Positions 8,894 through 22,275 are shown, counted from the first letter of the stretch. The stretch: 64,000 bases of DNA from Haplomitrium mnioides (GCA_049999725.1 JBNGIS010017032.1:1-64000), one strand, 5' to 3'. Numbers and translations are program-made. The notes: a model not told the origin generated them from the sequence alone.

Positions 8894-11800
8894 TGTCACT
8901 CCCATGTTTTAGGCATTAACCTTTTCAGATGATGCTTTGAAGGCAGTGGAGGACAGATTCAGGGCTTTCAGGTTCTTTTCTGAGATGGCCCCTTGCTAGT
9001 TATCACTTTGAGGTCTTAAGGATTCTCCCTTTCCTTACAAGCCTTTTTGTTCACCACTCACTCTCTTCTAGTTACACTCAAATCATTCACTCATGCAACC
9101 TCCAGTCCACATTTACCACACCCAGCTTTCCTTATGTAATTTCTTCAATTTATTCCAAGAGTCCAACTCTTAAGACCCTGCCACCTTGTATGATGTGGGG
9201 CAGAGAGGTGTTGTGACCTGCACCAATGAACAATGATAGAGTACTGGACTCCCCCTCTCAGGGTTGTCACAGAGCTGATACAAATGATTCCTAACTAGCC
9301 TAAGATGAACTAATTCCTAAGCTATACAAAAGGATCAGAAACAAAGAGCATTTACCTCCATGATCACTTGATTGTATCAAGGGACTTGACTCCCCCTCCA
9401 GATTTGTCCTAGAGTCTGCTCAATTGGTCCTCATGTGTCATAGTCTAAAAGGTCTTTTGAACTCAAATGCAAAATGTAAATGTAACTATACACAAATACA
9501 CAAACACATTTACACTATGTACTGCAATAGAAACAGAGTCCTTGAAGGCCCTCTGGGCTGATCTCACCAATAGATCCTTCTCTTCTGAATCACTTGTTGC
9601 CTTCCAACCCTCACACCAACATCCACCCCCACACCCCTCTCCAGATAGTTTTTCAACTTCCCTCGCGAGAAGCTCTGACTTTATTTCCTCAGGCTAGGAA
9701 GAGGATTTCTTTCACTTCCACATGTGTAAGACAGTCCTCCCGACTGCAGGTAGCTCACTCCACCCCGAGCCTCAACAGGTCTTACTCCGCAGTGCGTGGG
9801 CACTAACGCAGCCCGCCCTTCTCAGCTCCACTCGAAGAATTACACCAGAGTGTACTCCAAACACTCTGGGTTGATGCTCCTGCACAAGGAATGCAAAGAC
9901 GACTCCAAGCTCCTCACTTGGCAGCCTCTCCCGATTTCTCAGCTAGTCAGAATCCCTTCTAGACTCCCGTATCGATCCACCTCCGCCTTTGGTCCACTCA
10001 CGGGGATGAGTTCACTTGGATCGCTTGAGCCTCTAGAGCTCCCCGCCCAGTGATTTTCAGCGCCCCTCCAGCCTACCTCCACCCCCTCTTGCCTCTAGTG
10101 CGAGTTCACTCTTTTCATGTAGCTTCTCATTGGATTCTTCCTCCTGCCTTACCTTGTTGCAATTTCTGTGTCTTGAGGTCGTTGTCGAGTCCCTAGATTG
10201 CTTGTGCATCAACCCAATCAAAATCAGAGCCCCTTGATGTATACCCCCGAGGTTCGTTGATCCCCGAGCCCTTCTCGATGGGCTCGAAATGGGAGGTGAT
10301 GATGTGTGGCTCCGCGTTCGTTAATCTCGTTACAATGGAAAAGGAGATCGCACCGCGTGTCTTGTCAGTTGGTCGAGAAGTGCCAAGTACAACGGTAACT
10401 CTACAAGACATCCAAAGAATCTTACGGGCTGAGATTTTGCAGATTCTCGCGGGACCAAGTCCGAAGGATTCCTCGGAACAGAGTTCTGAAGCGCTCTGCG
10501 GAACCTAGTCTATAGGAATCTTTGCAGATTTGCCTCGAATATTCCACGGATCCCCTCTAAGCGCCACGTCGTCTGAGGCTCAACCGTCCAATGTCGCCCC
10601 GCAAAGGGGTAGGCGGACCACTGCGCTGACTCTCTCTCCGAAGTTGATTTGCACATGGCTCAAGACCCGACGGGCTCCGACTTGCTGCCGTGGCTCAAGA
10701 CCCAACGTGCTCCGACTTACCCAAAGTTTCTGAGGTTGCCACGTCATCCAAAGAGCATTGTGCGACGCCACCCCGCAAAGGGGTAGGCGGACCGCCGCAC
10801 TGACCTCCTTCCGAAGTTGACTCACGGACCTTCTCCAAGCTTTCTCAGGGCGCAACGTCATCCGAAGGGCGCCATCCAACGTCGCCCCACAAAGGGATAG
10901 GCGGACCGTCGGTTTGACCCTTCTTTTGAGGTTGACCTGCAGAATTCCTCCTTTCTTCCGTAGATGCCACGTCATCCGAAGCACACCTTCCCTCGCCAAT
11001 TAAGAACTGTACCGATGTTGCCATTTTGGAGCCCCGTCGTGATAAGAACAGTACGCGCACTCTAGGCTCCCTTCGAAAAGTTGTCATCCTGCTCACTATA
11101 GGAACTACAAGGAGCTTCTTGAACCAACCCCACGCATCCTGCGCCAAACTTTCCACATTCGCAGCCGTACCTTGTCGAACTTTCCCACTCGTCTTCATCG
11201 AATTGGTGATAGATCCTCTTTTGGCACTACTTGCTCTTCATCTGGCCGGACTTGCAATACATTACCCTTTCGGTGCTCCTTGCTTCTCCTTGGCTCGGAC
11301 CTACGATTCATCACCCTTTTGGCTTTCCTCGGTTCTCCTCTTGTTGGATCATTGATAGGTCACCTCTTTGGCACTCTTTGGTTCTCAATTGACCAGACCC
11401 GCGATAGATTGCCTTTTCGGTTGATCCCTCCTTGCTCTCCGGCTGGGCCTCTCAACGGATCCCTGTTAAATGGGCTCTCCACGTCGGAAGACGAATCGGA
11501 ACCCACTTAATCGGGTACCTCACTTAGAGAGGCTAATTTCCACTACGTCCTTCGGGGCCTACCACCTCTCTATGAAGACCTTCGGACCTCCTGGAGCCGC
11601 CACGTCATCCGTGGAATCCCCTAAAGCGCTATGGAGACGCCACGTTTCCATGGAATCTTTTGGAGTCCTCAGAAGACTCTACGTTTCCGTTAAGCCTGCG
11701 GACTCGACGAAAGGGGTCAGACCCTTGTAGAGCGCGCTCACACTTGCGAGATCGAGGCGTCTCCCGCCCCCTTGCCTAGCTCGCTCTTACAAAGATTGCG

Positions 11801-12239
11801 CCTCCTCCTTCTGATCTCTGATCCGTGCTTCTGATGTGTGGCTTCTGCGTGCATGATTCGCGGTCCCCCTCTCTCCTAAGTGTCTTCAGATTTCTGCTTT
11901 GTAAATCCGCCCTTCTTCCCTCGATTGCTTCGCCTTAGGTGGGTGTTCTCTTCTCCTCGCTAGGCTTTGATTCTCGCATCCTCATGAGACCCACAGGCTC
12001 TTGCTTGCCCAATTCAAATTTTTAGTGGTGCCCGCCTTCTTGCTGGCGATCACTGCTCCCTCCTCTGCTTCCGCCATGATCCCGTCCTCCTCCACGGATC
12101 CATGCGCTCTGCTCATACTTACAAAAGGAAGGATTCATGTTGCTTTCAAGGCGTTCTTGCACCTACCAAGGCGGAATTGTGTCAATGTTTCTCTTGTTGG
12201 GAAGAATTCCATGTCAACACCTCAATCTGCTGGCTGACA
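8894..12239 (-). repeat. R1 5' LTR (about 3.35 kb)
   Basis: In element sense it starts TGTCAGCC (12239) and ends GGGAGTGACA (8894), giving TGTCA...TGACA terminal inverted repeats. It is more GC-rich than the surroundings and contains local tandem repeats (10554-10990 and about 11200-11430). No long recognisable ORF was found; minus frames at 10580-11198 only reflect the tandem repeats. The partner LTR is absent, so the boundaries rest on the terminal dinucleotides, the adjacent PBS-like site and the satellite junction. Confidence 0.65.
10554..10990 (-). repeat. R1 LTR tandem repeats with TGACGTGGC boxes
   Basis: Imperfect copies of a 100-170 bp unit contain CCCCGCAAAGGGGTAGGCGG and CCGAAGTTGA. 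In element sense TGACGTGGC occurs at 10738-10746 and 10966-10974, and again at 11599-11607, with near-matches at about 10560 and 10858. TGACGTGG is a plant bZIP-type C/G-box, so these could act as repeated U3 enhancers. That role is inference. Confidence 0.55.
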
Positions 12240-15200
12240 AAGATCTTCTATGAAATCTCTATATGTTTATATTAGAAATGATAATATTATTGATAGTCTT
12301 CTTACAAGATCTTCTATGGAATCTCTCTATGCTCACGTAAGCAATGAGAATGGGTCTTTTACAAGATCTTTGATGAAATCTCTCTATACTTACATTAACA
12401 TTAGAAATGTTGTTGATAGTTTCCTACAAGATCTTCCATCGAATGCACCTTAGCATTGGGAATGTTGTTAATACATCCCCTACAAGATCTTCTATGGAAT
12501 TTCTTTACACTTACATTGGCATTGGAAATGTTGTTGATAGTTCCCATTAAGATCTTCAATGGAATTCACCTTCACAATAGGAGGGTTGTTGATATGTCTC
12601 CTATAAGATCTTCTATGGAATTTAGCTTAGCATTGGGAATGTTGCTGGAAGTTACTCTACAAGATCTTTTATAAAATCTCTGTATGTTTATATTAGCAAT
12701 GATAATAATGTTGATGAGCTTCTTACAAGATCTTCTATGAAATCTCTCTATGTTTATACTAGCATTGATAATGTTGATGAAAGGCTTCCTACAAGATCTT
12801 CTATGGAATCTCTCTATGCTCACATTGGCAATGAAAATGTTGTTGATACGTCTTTTACAAGATCTTCTATGGAATCTCTCTACACTTGCATTGGCATTGG
12901 AAGTGTTGTTTACAGTTTCCTACAAGATCTTCTATGGAATTCACCTTAGCATTGAGAGTATTGTTGATGTGTCTCTTACAAGATCTTCTATGGAATTCAC
13001 CTTGACATTGGGAATGTTTCTCGAAGTTACTCTACAAGATCGTCCATGAAATCTCTCTATGTTTACATTAGCAATGATAATGTTGTTGTTAAACTTCTTA
13101 TAAGATCTTCTATGAAATATCTCTATGCTTACATTGGCAATAGAAGTGTTCTTCATGGGTCTCTTATAAGATGTTCTTTGGAATCTCTCTATACTTACAT
13201 TGGTATTGGAAATGTTGTTGATAATTTCCTTCAAGATCTTCTATGGAATTCAAAATACCATTAGGAGTGTTCTTGATATGTCTTCTACAAGATCTTCTAT
13301 GGAATTCACCTTTGCAATGGGAATGTTTCTCGAAGTTACTCTACAAGATCTTCTATGAAATCTCTCTATGTTTATATTAGCAATGATAATGTTGTTGATA
13401 TGCTTCTTACAAGATCTTCTAAGGAATCTCACTATGCTCTCATTGATAATTGGAATGTTGTTGATGGGTCTTTTACAATATCTTCTATGGAATCTCTCTA
13501 TAGCTACATTGACATTGGAAATGTTGTTGATAGTTTCCTACAAGATCTTTCATAGAATTCACCTTAGCATTGGTAATGTTGTTGATATGTCTCCTACAAG
13601 ATCTTCTATAGAATCTCTCTAGACTTACATTGGCATTGGAAATGTTGTTGATAGTTTCCTACAAGATGTTCTATGGAATTCACCTTTGCATTGGGAGTGT
13701 TGTTGATATGTCTCCTACAATATGTTCTATGGAATTCACCTTTGCATTGGGAGTGTTGTTGATATGTCTCCTACAAGATGGAATTCACCTTAGCATTGGG
13801 AATGTTTCTTGAAGTTACTCTACAAGATCTTCTATGAAATCTCTTTATCTATATATTAGCAATGATAATGTTGTTGATGAGCTTCTTACGAGATCTTTTA
13901 TGGAATCTCTCTATGCTCACATAAGCAATGGGAATGTTGTTGATGGGTCTTTTACAAGATCTTCGATGAAATCTCTCTATACTTACATTGGCATTGGAAA
14001 TGTTGTTGATAGTTTCCTACAAGATCTTCCATCAAATGCACCATAGCATTAGGAATGTTGTTAATACGTTCCCTACAAGATGTTCTATGGAGTCTCTTTA
14101 CACTTACATTGGCATTGGAAATGTTGTTGATAGTTTCCTTCAACATCTTCCATGGAATTCACTTTAGCTTTGGTGGTGTTGTTAATGGATCTCCTACAAG
14201 GTCTTCTATGGAATCTCTCTATGCTCACATTGGCGATGGGAATGTTGTTGATGCATCTCTAACAAGATCTTCTATGGAATCTTTCTATACTTACATTGGC
14301 GTTGGAAATGTTGTTGATAGTTTTTTACAAGATCTTCCATGGAACTCACCTTGGCATTGAGAGTGTTGTTGATATGTCTCCTACAAGATCTTCTATGGAA
14401 TTCACCTTAGCATTGGGAATGTTTCTTGAAGATACTCTACAAGATCTTCTATGAAATCTCTCTATGTTTACATTGGCAATAATGATGTTGATGATAGACT
14501 TCTTACAAGATCTTATGTGGAATCTCCCTATGCTCACATTAGTAATGGGAATGTTGTTGATGGTTCTCTTACAAGATCTTTTGTCAAATCTCTCTACACC
14601 TACATTGGTATTGGAAATGTTGTTTGTAGTTTTCTACAATATCTTCCATGGAATTCACCTTAGCATTGGGAGTGTTGTTGATATGTCTCCTAAACCATCT
14701 TCTATGAAATTCACCTTGATATTGGGAATGTTTCTCGGAGTTACTCTTCAAGATCTTCTATGAAATTTCTCTATGTTTACCATTAGCGATGATAATGTTG
14801 TTGATAGGCTTCTTACAAGATCTTCCATAGAATCTCTCTATGCTCACATTGGCAATGGGATTGTTCTTGATGGGTCTCTTACAATATCTTCTATGGAATC
14901 TCTTTGCACTTACATTGGTATGGAAATGTTGTTGATAGTTTTCTACAAGATCTTCCATCAAATTCACACTACCAATGAGAGTGTTGTTGATATGTCTCCT
15001 ACAAGATCTTCTATAGAATGCATCTTAGCATTGGGAATATTTCTAGAAGTTACTCTATAAGATCTTCTATGAAATCTCTCTACACTTTCGTACAAGAACT
15101 TCTATGGAATGCACATTATCAATTGGAATGTTGTTGATATATCTCCTACAATATCTTCTATGAAATCTCTCTACACTTAGATTGGCATTGGAAATATTGT

Positions 15201-18200
15201 TGATGAATTCTTAGAAGATCTTCCATGGAATTCACCTTTGCATTGGGAGTGTGGTTGATATGTCTTAGACAAGATCTTATATATAATGCACCTTGGCATT
15301 GGGAGTGATGTTGATATATCTCTTCTAAGATCTTCTATGTAGTTCACCTTAGCATTAGGAATGTTTTGGAAGTTACTCTACAAGATCTTCTATGAAATCT
15401 CTCTATGTCTACATTAGCAATGACAATGTTGTTGATAGGCTTCTTGGAAGATCTTCTATGGAATCATTTTATGCTCACATTGGCAATGGGAATTGATAGT
15501 TTCCTACAAGATCTTCCATGTAATTCACATTAATATTGGGATTGTTGTTGATATGTCTGCTACAAGATCTTCTATGGAATTCGCCTTAGCATTGGGAATG
15601 TTGCTAGAAGTTACTCTACAAGATCTTCTATGAAATCTCTCTATGTTTTTCTTAGCAATGATAATGCTGTTGATGGGCTTCCTACAAAATCTTCTATGGA
15701 ATCTTTCTATGCTCACATTGGCAATGGGAATGTTGTTGATGGGTCTCTTACAAGATCTTCTATGGAATCTCTCTAAACTTACATTGGCATTGGAAATGTT
15801 GTTGATGATTTCATACAAGATCGTGAATGGAGTTCACTTTGGCATTGGGTGTGTTGTTGATATGTCATCTACAAGATCTTCTATGGAATTCACCTTAGTA
15901 TTGATAATGTTTCTAAAAGTTACTCTACAAGATCTTCTGTGAAATCTCTCTATGTCGATATTAGCATGATAATCTTGTTGATGGGCTTCTTACAAGATCT
16001 TCTATGGAATCTCTCTATGCTCCAATTGGCAATGGGAATGTTGTTGATGCGTCTCTTACAAGATCTTCTATGGAATCTCTCTACACTTACATTGATATTG
16101 AAAATGTTGTTGATAGTTTCTTACAAGATCTTCTATGGAATGCACTTTAGCATTAGGAATGTTGTTGATATAACTCCTACAAGATCTTCTATGAAATCTC
16201 TCTACATTTAGATTGGTATCGGAAATGTTGTTGATAAATTCCTACAAGATTTTCCATGGAATTCACATTAGCATTAGGAGTGTGGCTGATATGTCTTGTA
16301 CAAGATCTTATATATAATTCACCTTGGCATTGGGAGTGTTGCTGATATATTTTCTTTAAGATCTTCCATGTAATTCACCTTAGCATTAGGAATGTTTTGT
16401 AAGTTACTATACAAGATCTTCTATGAAGTCTCTCTATGTCTATATTAGCAATGACAATGTTGTTGATAGGTCTCTTACAAGATCTTCTATAGAATCTCTC
16501 TATGCTCACATTGACAATGGGAATGTTGTTGACGGGTATCTTACAAGATATTCTATGGAATTTCTCTACACTTACATTGGCATATGAAATAATGTTAATA
16601 ATTTCCTACAAGATCTTCCATAGAATTCACATTACCATTGGGATTGTTGTTGATATGTTTGCTACAAGATCTTCTATGGAATTCTCCTTAGCATTGGGAA
16701 TGTTGTTGGAAGTAACTCTACAAGATCTTCAATGAAATCTCTCTATGTTTATATTAGAAATAACAATGTTGTTGATGGGCTTCTTACAAGATCTTCTATC
16801 AAATCTCTCTATGCTCACATTGGCAATGGGAATGCTGTTGATAGGCCTCTTACAAGATCTTCTATCGAATCTCTCTATACTTACATTGGCATTCGAAATG
16901 TTGTTGATAGTTTCCTTCAAGATCTTCCATGGAATTCACCTTGGCATTGGGATTGTTGTTGATATCTCTTCTATAAGATCTTCTTTGGAATTCACCTTAG
17001 CATTGGGAATGTTTCTGGAAGTTACTCTACAAGATCTTCTATGAAATCTCTTTATGTTTACATTAGCAATGATAATGTTATTGATGGGATTCTTACAAGA
17101 TCTTCTATGGAATCTCTTTATGCTCACATTGGCAATGGGAATCGTCATGATGGGTCTCTTGCAAGATCTTCTATTGAATCTCTCTACACGTACATTGGCA
17201 TCGGAAATGTTGTTGATAGTTTCCCACCAGATCTTCCATGGAATTCACATTACCATTGGGAGTGTTGTTGAAATGTCTTCTATAAGATCTTGCATAGAAT
17301 TCATCCTTCCATTGGGAATGTTGCTAGAAGCTACTTGACAAGATCTTCTATGAAGTCTCTCTATATCTAAATAAGCAATGATAATGTTGTTGATGGGCTT
17401 CTTACAAGATCTTCTATGGAATCTCACTATGCTCACATTGGCAATCAAAATGTTGTTGATGGGTCTCTTACAAGATCTTCCATGGAATCTCTCTACACTT
17501 ACATTGGCATTGGAAATGATGTTGATAGTTTCCTGCAAGATCTTCCATAGAATTCATGTTGGCATTCGAAGTGTTGTTGATATTTCTTCTATAAGATCTT
17601 CCATAGAATTGCTCTTAGCAGCGGGAATGTTGCTGGAAGTTACTCGACAAGATCTTTTATAAAATATATTTATATTAGCAATGATAATAATGATGATGGG
17701 CTTCTTACAAGATACTCTATGGAATCTCTCTATGCTCACATTGGCAATGGGAGTGTTGTTGATGCATCTCTTACAAGATCTTCTATAGAATCTTTCTAGA
17801 CTTGCATTGGTATTGGAAATGTCGTTGATAATTTCCTACAAGATCTTCTATCAAATTCACACTACCAATGGGAGTGTTAATATATGCCTTCTACAAGATC
17901 TTCTATGGAATGCACCTTAGCATTGGGAATGTTGCTGGAACTTACTCTACAAGATCCTCTATGAAATCTCTCTATGTTTATACTAGCAATAATAATGTTG
18001 TTGATCGGCTTCTCACAAGATCTTCTATGCAATCTCTGTATGCTCACATTGGCAATTGGAATGTTGTTGAAGGGTTTCTTACAAGATCTTCTATGAAATC
18101 TCTCTACACCTACATTGGTATTGGAAATGTTGTTGATAATTTCCTACAAGATCTTCCATGGAATTCACCTTAGCATTGGGAATGTTGCTTATGAGTCTCC

Positions 18201-20795
18201 TACAAAATCTTCTATGAAATCTCTCTAAAGATACATTGGCATTGGAAATAATGTTGATAGTTTCTTACAAGATCTTCCATGGAATTCACACTAGCATTGA
18301 GAGTATTGTTGATATATTTCCTACAAGATCTTCTATGAAATCTCTCTATGTTTTTTTTAGCAATGATAATGTTGTTGATGGGCTTCCTACAAAATCTTCT
18401 ATGGAATCTCTCTATGCTCATATTGGTAATGGGAATGTTGTTGATGAGTCTCTTATAAGATCTTCTATGGAATCTCTCTAGACTTACATTGGCATTGGAA
18501 ATGTTGTTGACGATTTCCTACAAGATCGTGAATGAAGTTCACCTTTGCATGGGGAGTGTTGTTGATATGTCATCTACAAGATCTTCTATGGAATTCACCT
18601 TAGCATGGAGAATGTTTCTGGAAGTTACTCTACAAGATCTTCTATGAAATCTCTCTATGTCTATATTAGCAATGATAATCTTGTTGATGGGCTTCTTGCA
18701 AGATCTTCTATCGAATCTCTCTATGCTCATATTGGCAATGGGAATGTTGTTGATGCATCTCTTACAAGATCTTCTCTGGAATCTCTCTACACTTACATTG
18801 ACATTGAAAATATTGTTGATAGTTTTGTACAAGATATTCTATGAAATGCACATTAGCAACTGGAATGTTGTTGATATATCTCATACAAGATCTTCTACGA
18901 AATCTCTCTACACTTAGATTGGCATTGAAAATGCTGTTGATAGTTTCCTACAAGATCTTTTAGGAATTCACCTTAGTATTGGGAGTGTTGGTCATATATC
19001 TCCTCTAAGATTTCCTATATAGCTCATCTTATAATTGGGAATGTTTTGGAAGTTACTCTACAAGATCTTCTATTAAATCTCTCTATGTCTACATTAGCAA
19101 TGACAATGTTGTTGATGGGCTTCTTACAAAATCTTCTATGGAATCTCTCTATGCTCACATTGGCAATGGGAATGTTGTTGATTGGTCTCTTGCAAAATCT
19201 TCCATGGAATCTCTCTAGACTTACATTGGTATTGGAAATGTTTTGATTGTTTCCTATAAGATCGTGAATGGAGTTAACCTTGGCATTGGGAGTGTTGTTG
19301 ACATATCAACTACAAGATCTTCTTTGAAATTCACCTTAGCATTGGGAATGTTTCAGGAGGTTACTCTACAAGATCTTTTATGAAATCTCTCTATGTTTAT
19401 TTTAGCAATTATTATGTTGTTGATAGGCTTCTTACAAGAACTTTTATGGAATCTCTCTATGCTCACATTGGCAATGAGAATGTTGTTGATGTGTCTCTTA
19501 CAAGATCTTCTATGGAATCTCTCTACACATACATTGACATTGGAAATTTTGTTGATAGTTTCCTACAAGATTGTCAATGGAATGCATATAAGCATTGGGA
19601 ATGTTGTTGATATGTCTCATACAAGATCTTCTACGAAATCTCTCTACACCTAGATTGGCATTGGAAATGTTGTTGATAATTTCCTACAAGATCTTCCATG
19701 GAATTCACCTTAGTATTGGGAGTGTTGTTGATATGTCTTGTACAAGATCTTATATGGAATTCACCTTAGTATTGGGAATGTTGCTCGATGTTACTCTACA
19801 AGATCTTTTATGAAATCTCTCTATGTTTATACTAGCAATTATAATGTTGTTGATGGACTTCTTACAAGATCTTCTATGGAATCTCTTTATACTTTCATTG
19901 GCAGTGGAAATGTTGTTGACAGTTTCCTACAAGATCTTCCATGGAATTCACCTTGGCATTGGGAATGTTGTTGATATATCTCCTACAAAATCTTTTATAA
20001 AATTCACCTTAGCATTGGGAATGTTTGCAAAAGTTACTCTACAAGATCTTTTGTGAAATCTCTTTATGTCTACATTAGCAATGATAATGTTGTTGATGGG
20101 CTTCTTGCAAGATCTTCCATGGAATTCACATTACCATTGGGAGTGTTGTTGATATGTCTCCTAAAAGATTTTCTATGGAATTCACCTTGGCATTGGGAAT
20201 GTTGCTGGAAGTTACTCTACAAGATCTTCTATGAAATCTCTCTATGTTTGTATTAGCAATAACAACATTTCCATTGCCAATGTGAGCATAGAGAGATTCC
20301 ATAAAAGATCTTGTAGGAAGCCTATCAACAACGTTGTTGATAGGTCTCTTACAATTTCTTCTATAGAATCTCTCTACTTTTACATTGGCATTGGAAACGT
20401 TGGTCATGAGCCTCTTATAAGATCTTCTACGGAATCTCTCTACACTCGTATTAGCATTGGAAATATTGTTGATGGGTCTCTTATAAGATCTTCTATTGAA
20501 TCTCTCTACACTCACATTGGCATATGGAATGTTGTTGATAGTTCTTCTACAAGATCTTCCATTGAATCTCTCTACGCTCATATTGGCAAATGAGAGTGTT
20601 GTTCAATGGTCTTCTTCAAGATCTTGCATGGAATCTCTCTAGGCTCACATTGGCAATGGGAATGTTGTTGATGAGTCTCTTACAAGATCTTCTATAGAGT
20701 CTCTCTACACTCACATTGGCATTGAAAATATTGATAATAGGTCTCCTACACAATCTTTTATAGATCTCTCTACAAGTAGTTATGTATTGGGAATG
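12240..20795 (+). repeat. Satellite with 309-bp higher-order unit
   Basis: Subunits begin around ACAAGATCTTCTATGRAAT. Around 12737-13046 the ATG of successive subunits lies at 12737, 12803, 12869, 12934, 12990 and 13046, so subunits are 66, 66, 65, 56 and 56 bp, total 309. The next unit starts at 13355 (again +309), and 16732 to 17041 is also 309. Many units are shortened or rearranged. Each 309-bp unit is 103 codons, so both strands show recurrent 60-100-codon open frames that differ from unit to unit. These look like by-products of the period rather than genes. No centromeric or telomeric family is recognised. Confidence 0.93.
20321..20344. repeat. Perfect 24-bp palindrome at an inverted satellite subunit
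   Basis: CCTATCAACAAC is followed at once by its reverse complement. It marks the junction where about 65 bp of satellite (20270-20335) lies in inverted orientation within an otherwise direct array. Confidence 0.9.
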
Positions 20796-21303
20796 TGTAA
20801 TACTACCCACTCACATTACACACACAAGTTAACATAAAAGAAGCGCAGAAAGAACTTTGAAAACTCACTAGGTAAGAGATGCCCAACAAGGCACTCTATC
20901 TTCTTTATATACCAAATAGAAAGCACTTTGTTTACATAGGTAGAAGAACCCCATTGGTTCATTTTCCTATCCTCTTCTAATTGGACCATCTTTTTCTCTC
21001 TCTCATTGATTCGACCACCCTTTATTTTTATTCTCCTTTTGCCACGTGTTATTATCTTAGAACCTTCTATTTGCTTTAATCCTCTACTTGCAATGTGTTG
21101 TCATTCTCTTCTAAAGTAGTGTTTCTAGACATTCTCTTTCATTTTTAGTTTTCTGACTTTCTCTCCTCTTGCCACATGTCATTCTCTCTATCATAGCAAT
21201 CGTTTTTTGATACTCTAACTTAGCAATAGCTTTCTAAAAATAGTTGACTATATATCTTAATTCTATTTTTAACTATTGCCTACTATAGGCAGTGATCGTT
21301 ACA
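20796..21303 (-). repeat. R2 3' LTR
   Basis: Plus-strand text begins TGTAATACTACCC and ends CGTTACA. It matches 39577-39856 (TGTAACATTACCCACC... TTGACTTTATATCTTA). A purine-rich stretch (AAAAGAGACGAGAT, minus strand) lies just inside and would be the polypurine tract. Confidence 0.82.
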
Positions 21304-21339
21304 ATCTCGTCTCTTTTAAGAAGCAACGTCCTCGTTGCA

Positions 21340-21860
21340 AGTAAGAGAGTTCTCAAAAGAGTAAACAAACGCAAACACGTTGACCAAATTCTCCAAGGGC
21401 TCCCAAGTAGCTTCGTAAATAGGGTAGCCTTTCTAATGAACCAAATATTCCACAATCTCACCACGGCCACGGCGCCGTATACGTTTCTTCAAGAGTTGTT
21501 CAACCTCAAACTCTTCATGACCATCAATGCGTTCAAGCAGTAGAGAGGGTTCTTTGGTACTTGTAAAAAAGGTAGAACGAAGAACAAAAGCTCATAGTAA
21601 AGAGAGATGAAAGATTGGATGAATCCTCATATGAGAAGGTAAAGCCAACTCATAAGCCACTTTTCTAATACGAGTAGAGATAGAAAAAGGTCCAATAACG
21701 CAAGCACTAAGCTTAGGAGAATAAAGCAAAGGAATATATGAGGTGGAGAGCCAGACTTGGTCACCTACAACAAAGGTCACCTCTTGACAATGAGCATCAA
21801 CATATTGCTTTTGCTGATTACGAGAAACTTCTAGTTTTTCCTTAGCTCATTGAATGTCGT
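21340..21860 (-). pseudogene. R2 integrase C-terminus and chromodomain
   Basis: The minus frame at 21592-21780 reads VVGDQVWLSTSYIPLLYSPK ... MRIHPIFHLSLL, the GPY/F-type integrase tail. Lower down (21500 to 21340) EIVEYLVH-stop-KGYPIYEATWEPLENL is a chromodomain whose first aromatic-cage Trp codon has become TAG. Chromodomains direct chromovirus integration to particular chromatin. The upstream part of this integrase lies at 35080-35990, beyond the R3 insertion. Confidence 0.88.
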
Positions 21861-22246
21861 TGTAATAGTATAAGCATAAGGTTGTGCTATTTGTAAGAAA
21901 ATAGAAAGGAGTGAAGGAAGTGGTAGAGAATCACTTTTAAAGTTGAGATAATTTTACTTGCCTTTGAGTTCACCTTTAGTAGAGAGCCACTTTTAGAGTT
22001 GAAATTGGAAGTGACTTCTAAGTGAAGAAAGATGGATGACACCAACTTCTCTTGTATAAATAGAAGGGCTTCTTAGCCCCACTCCTCATTCTGGAGTTCC
22101 TCTCAATTCAGTTTGGCTCTTTGGTTGCTTTGCTTTGGCTAGCACTCTTGGATTTTGTTTGCTTATTGGCTTTGAGTTGTATAACTCTATTGGAGTTATC
22201 TTGAAGTTGTTACTCATTTGAAAGTTGGCCTTTGAGTTTTTTTACA
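21861..22246 (+). repeat. R3 5' LTR
   Basis: TGTAATAG... TTTTTACA, 386 bp. The promoter TATAAATA lies at 22055-22062, about 190 bp before the LTR end; the 3' LTR has the same box at 34884-34891. Preserved boxes mark the U3/R boundary. Confidence 0.92.
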
Positions 22247-22260
22247 TTGGTATCGGAGCC
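22247..22260 (+). other. R3 primer binding site (tRNA-iMet type)
   Basis: TTGGTATCGGAGCC directly follows the LTR and matches the initiator-methionine PBS TGGTATCAGAGC with one difference. Confidence 0.85.
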
Positions 22261-22275
22261 ACGGTTCTTTTTGGT

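Larger units (their letters stand above)
4937..12239 (-). mobile_element. R1: Ty3/gypsy retrotransposon, 3' part lost
   Basis: On the minus strand, in order: 5' LTR (12239 to 8894), PBS region, gag, zinc knuckle, protease, pre-RT, RT and the start of RNase H. Integrase and the 3' LTR are missing because MTE-A begins at 4936. The right border meets the satellite at 12239/12240. There is no chromodomain region to judge, and the domain style is close to R5 (Tat/Athila-like). Many in-frame stops are present. Confidence 0.85.

Noticed and set aside
10580-11198. Minus-strand ORFs of 139 and 117 codons in the R1 LTR
   Set aside because: They consist of the LTR tandem repeat (repeated LCGA..DGALRMT blocks) and have no domain.
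12250-20593. Family of small secreted or membrane proteins encoded by satellite ORFs
   Set aside because: The open frames follow repeat phase on both strands and start at different subunits; no promoter or splice pattern supports genes.
12240-20795. CRISPR-like array
   Set aside because: Subunits are contiguous without unique spacers, diverge from each other and follow a 309-bp higher-order order; the context is a plant nuclear genome.
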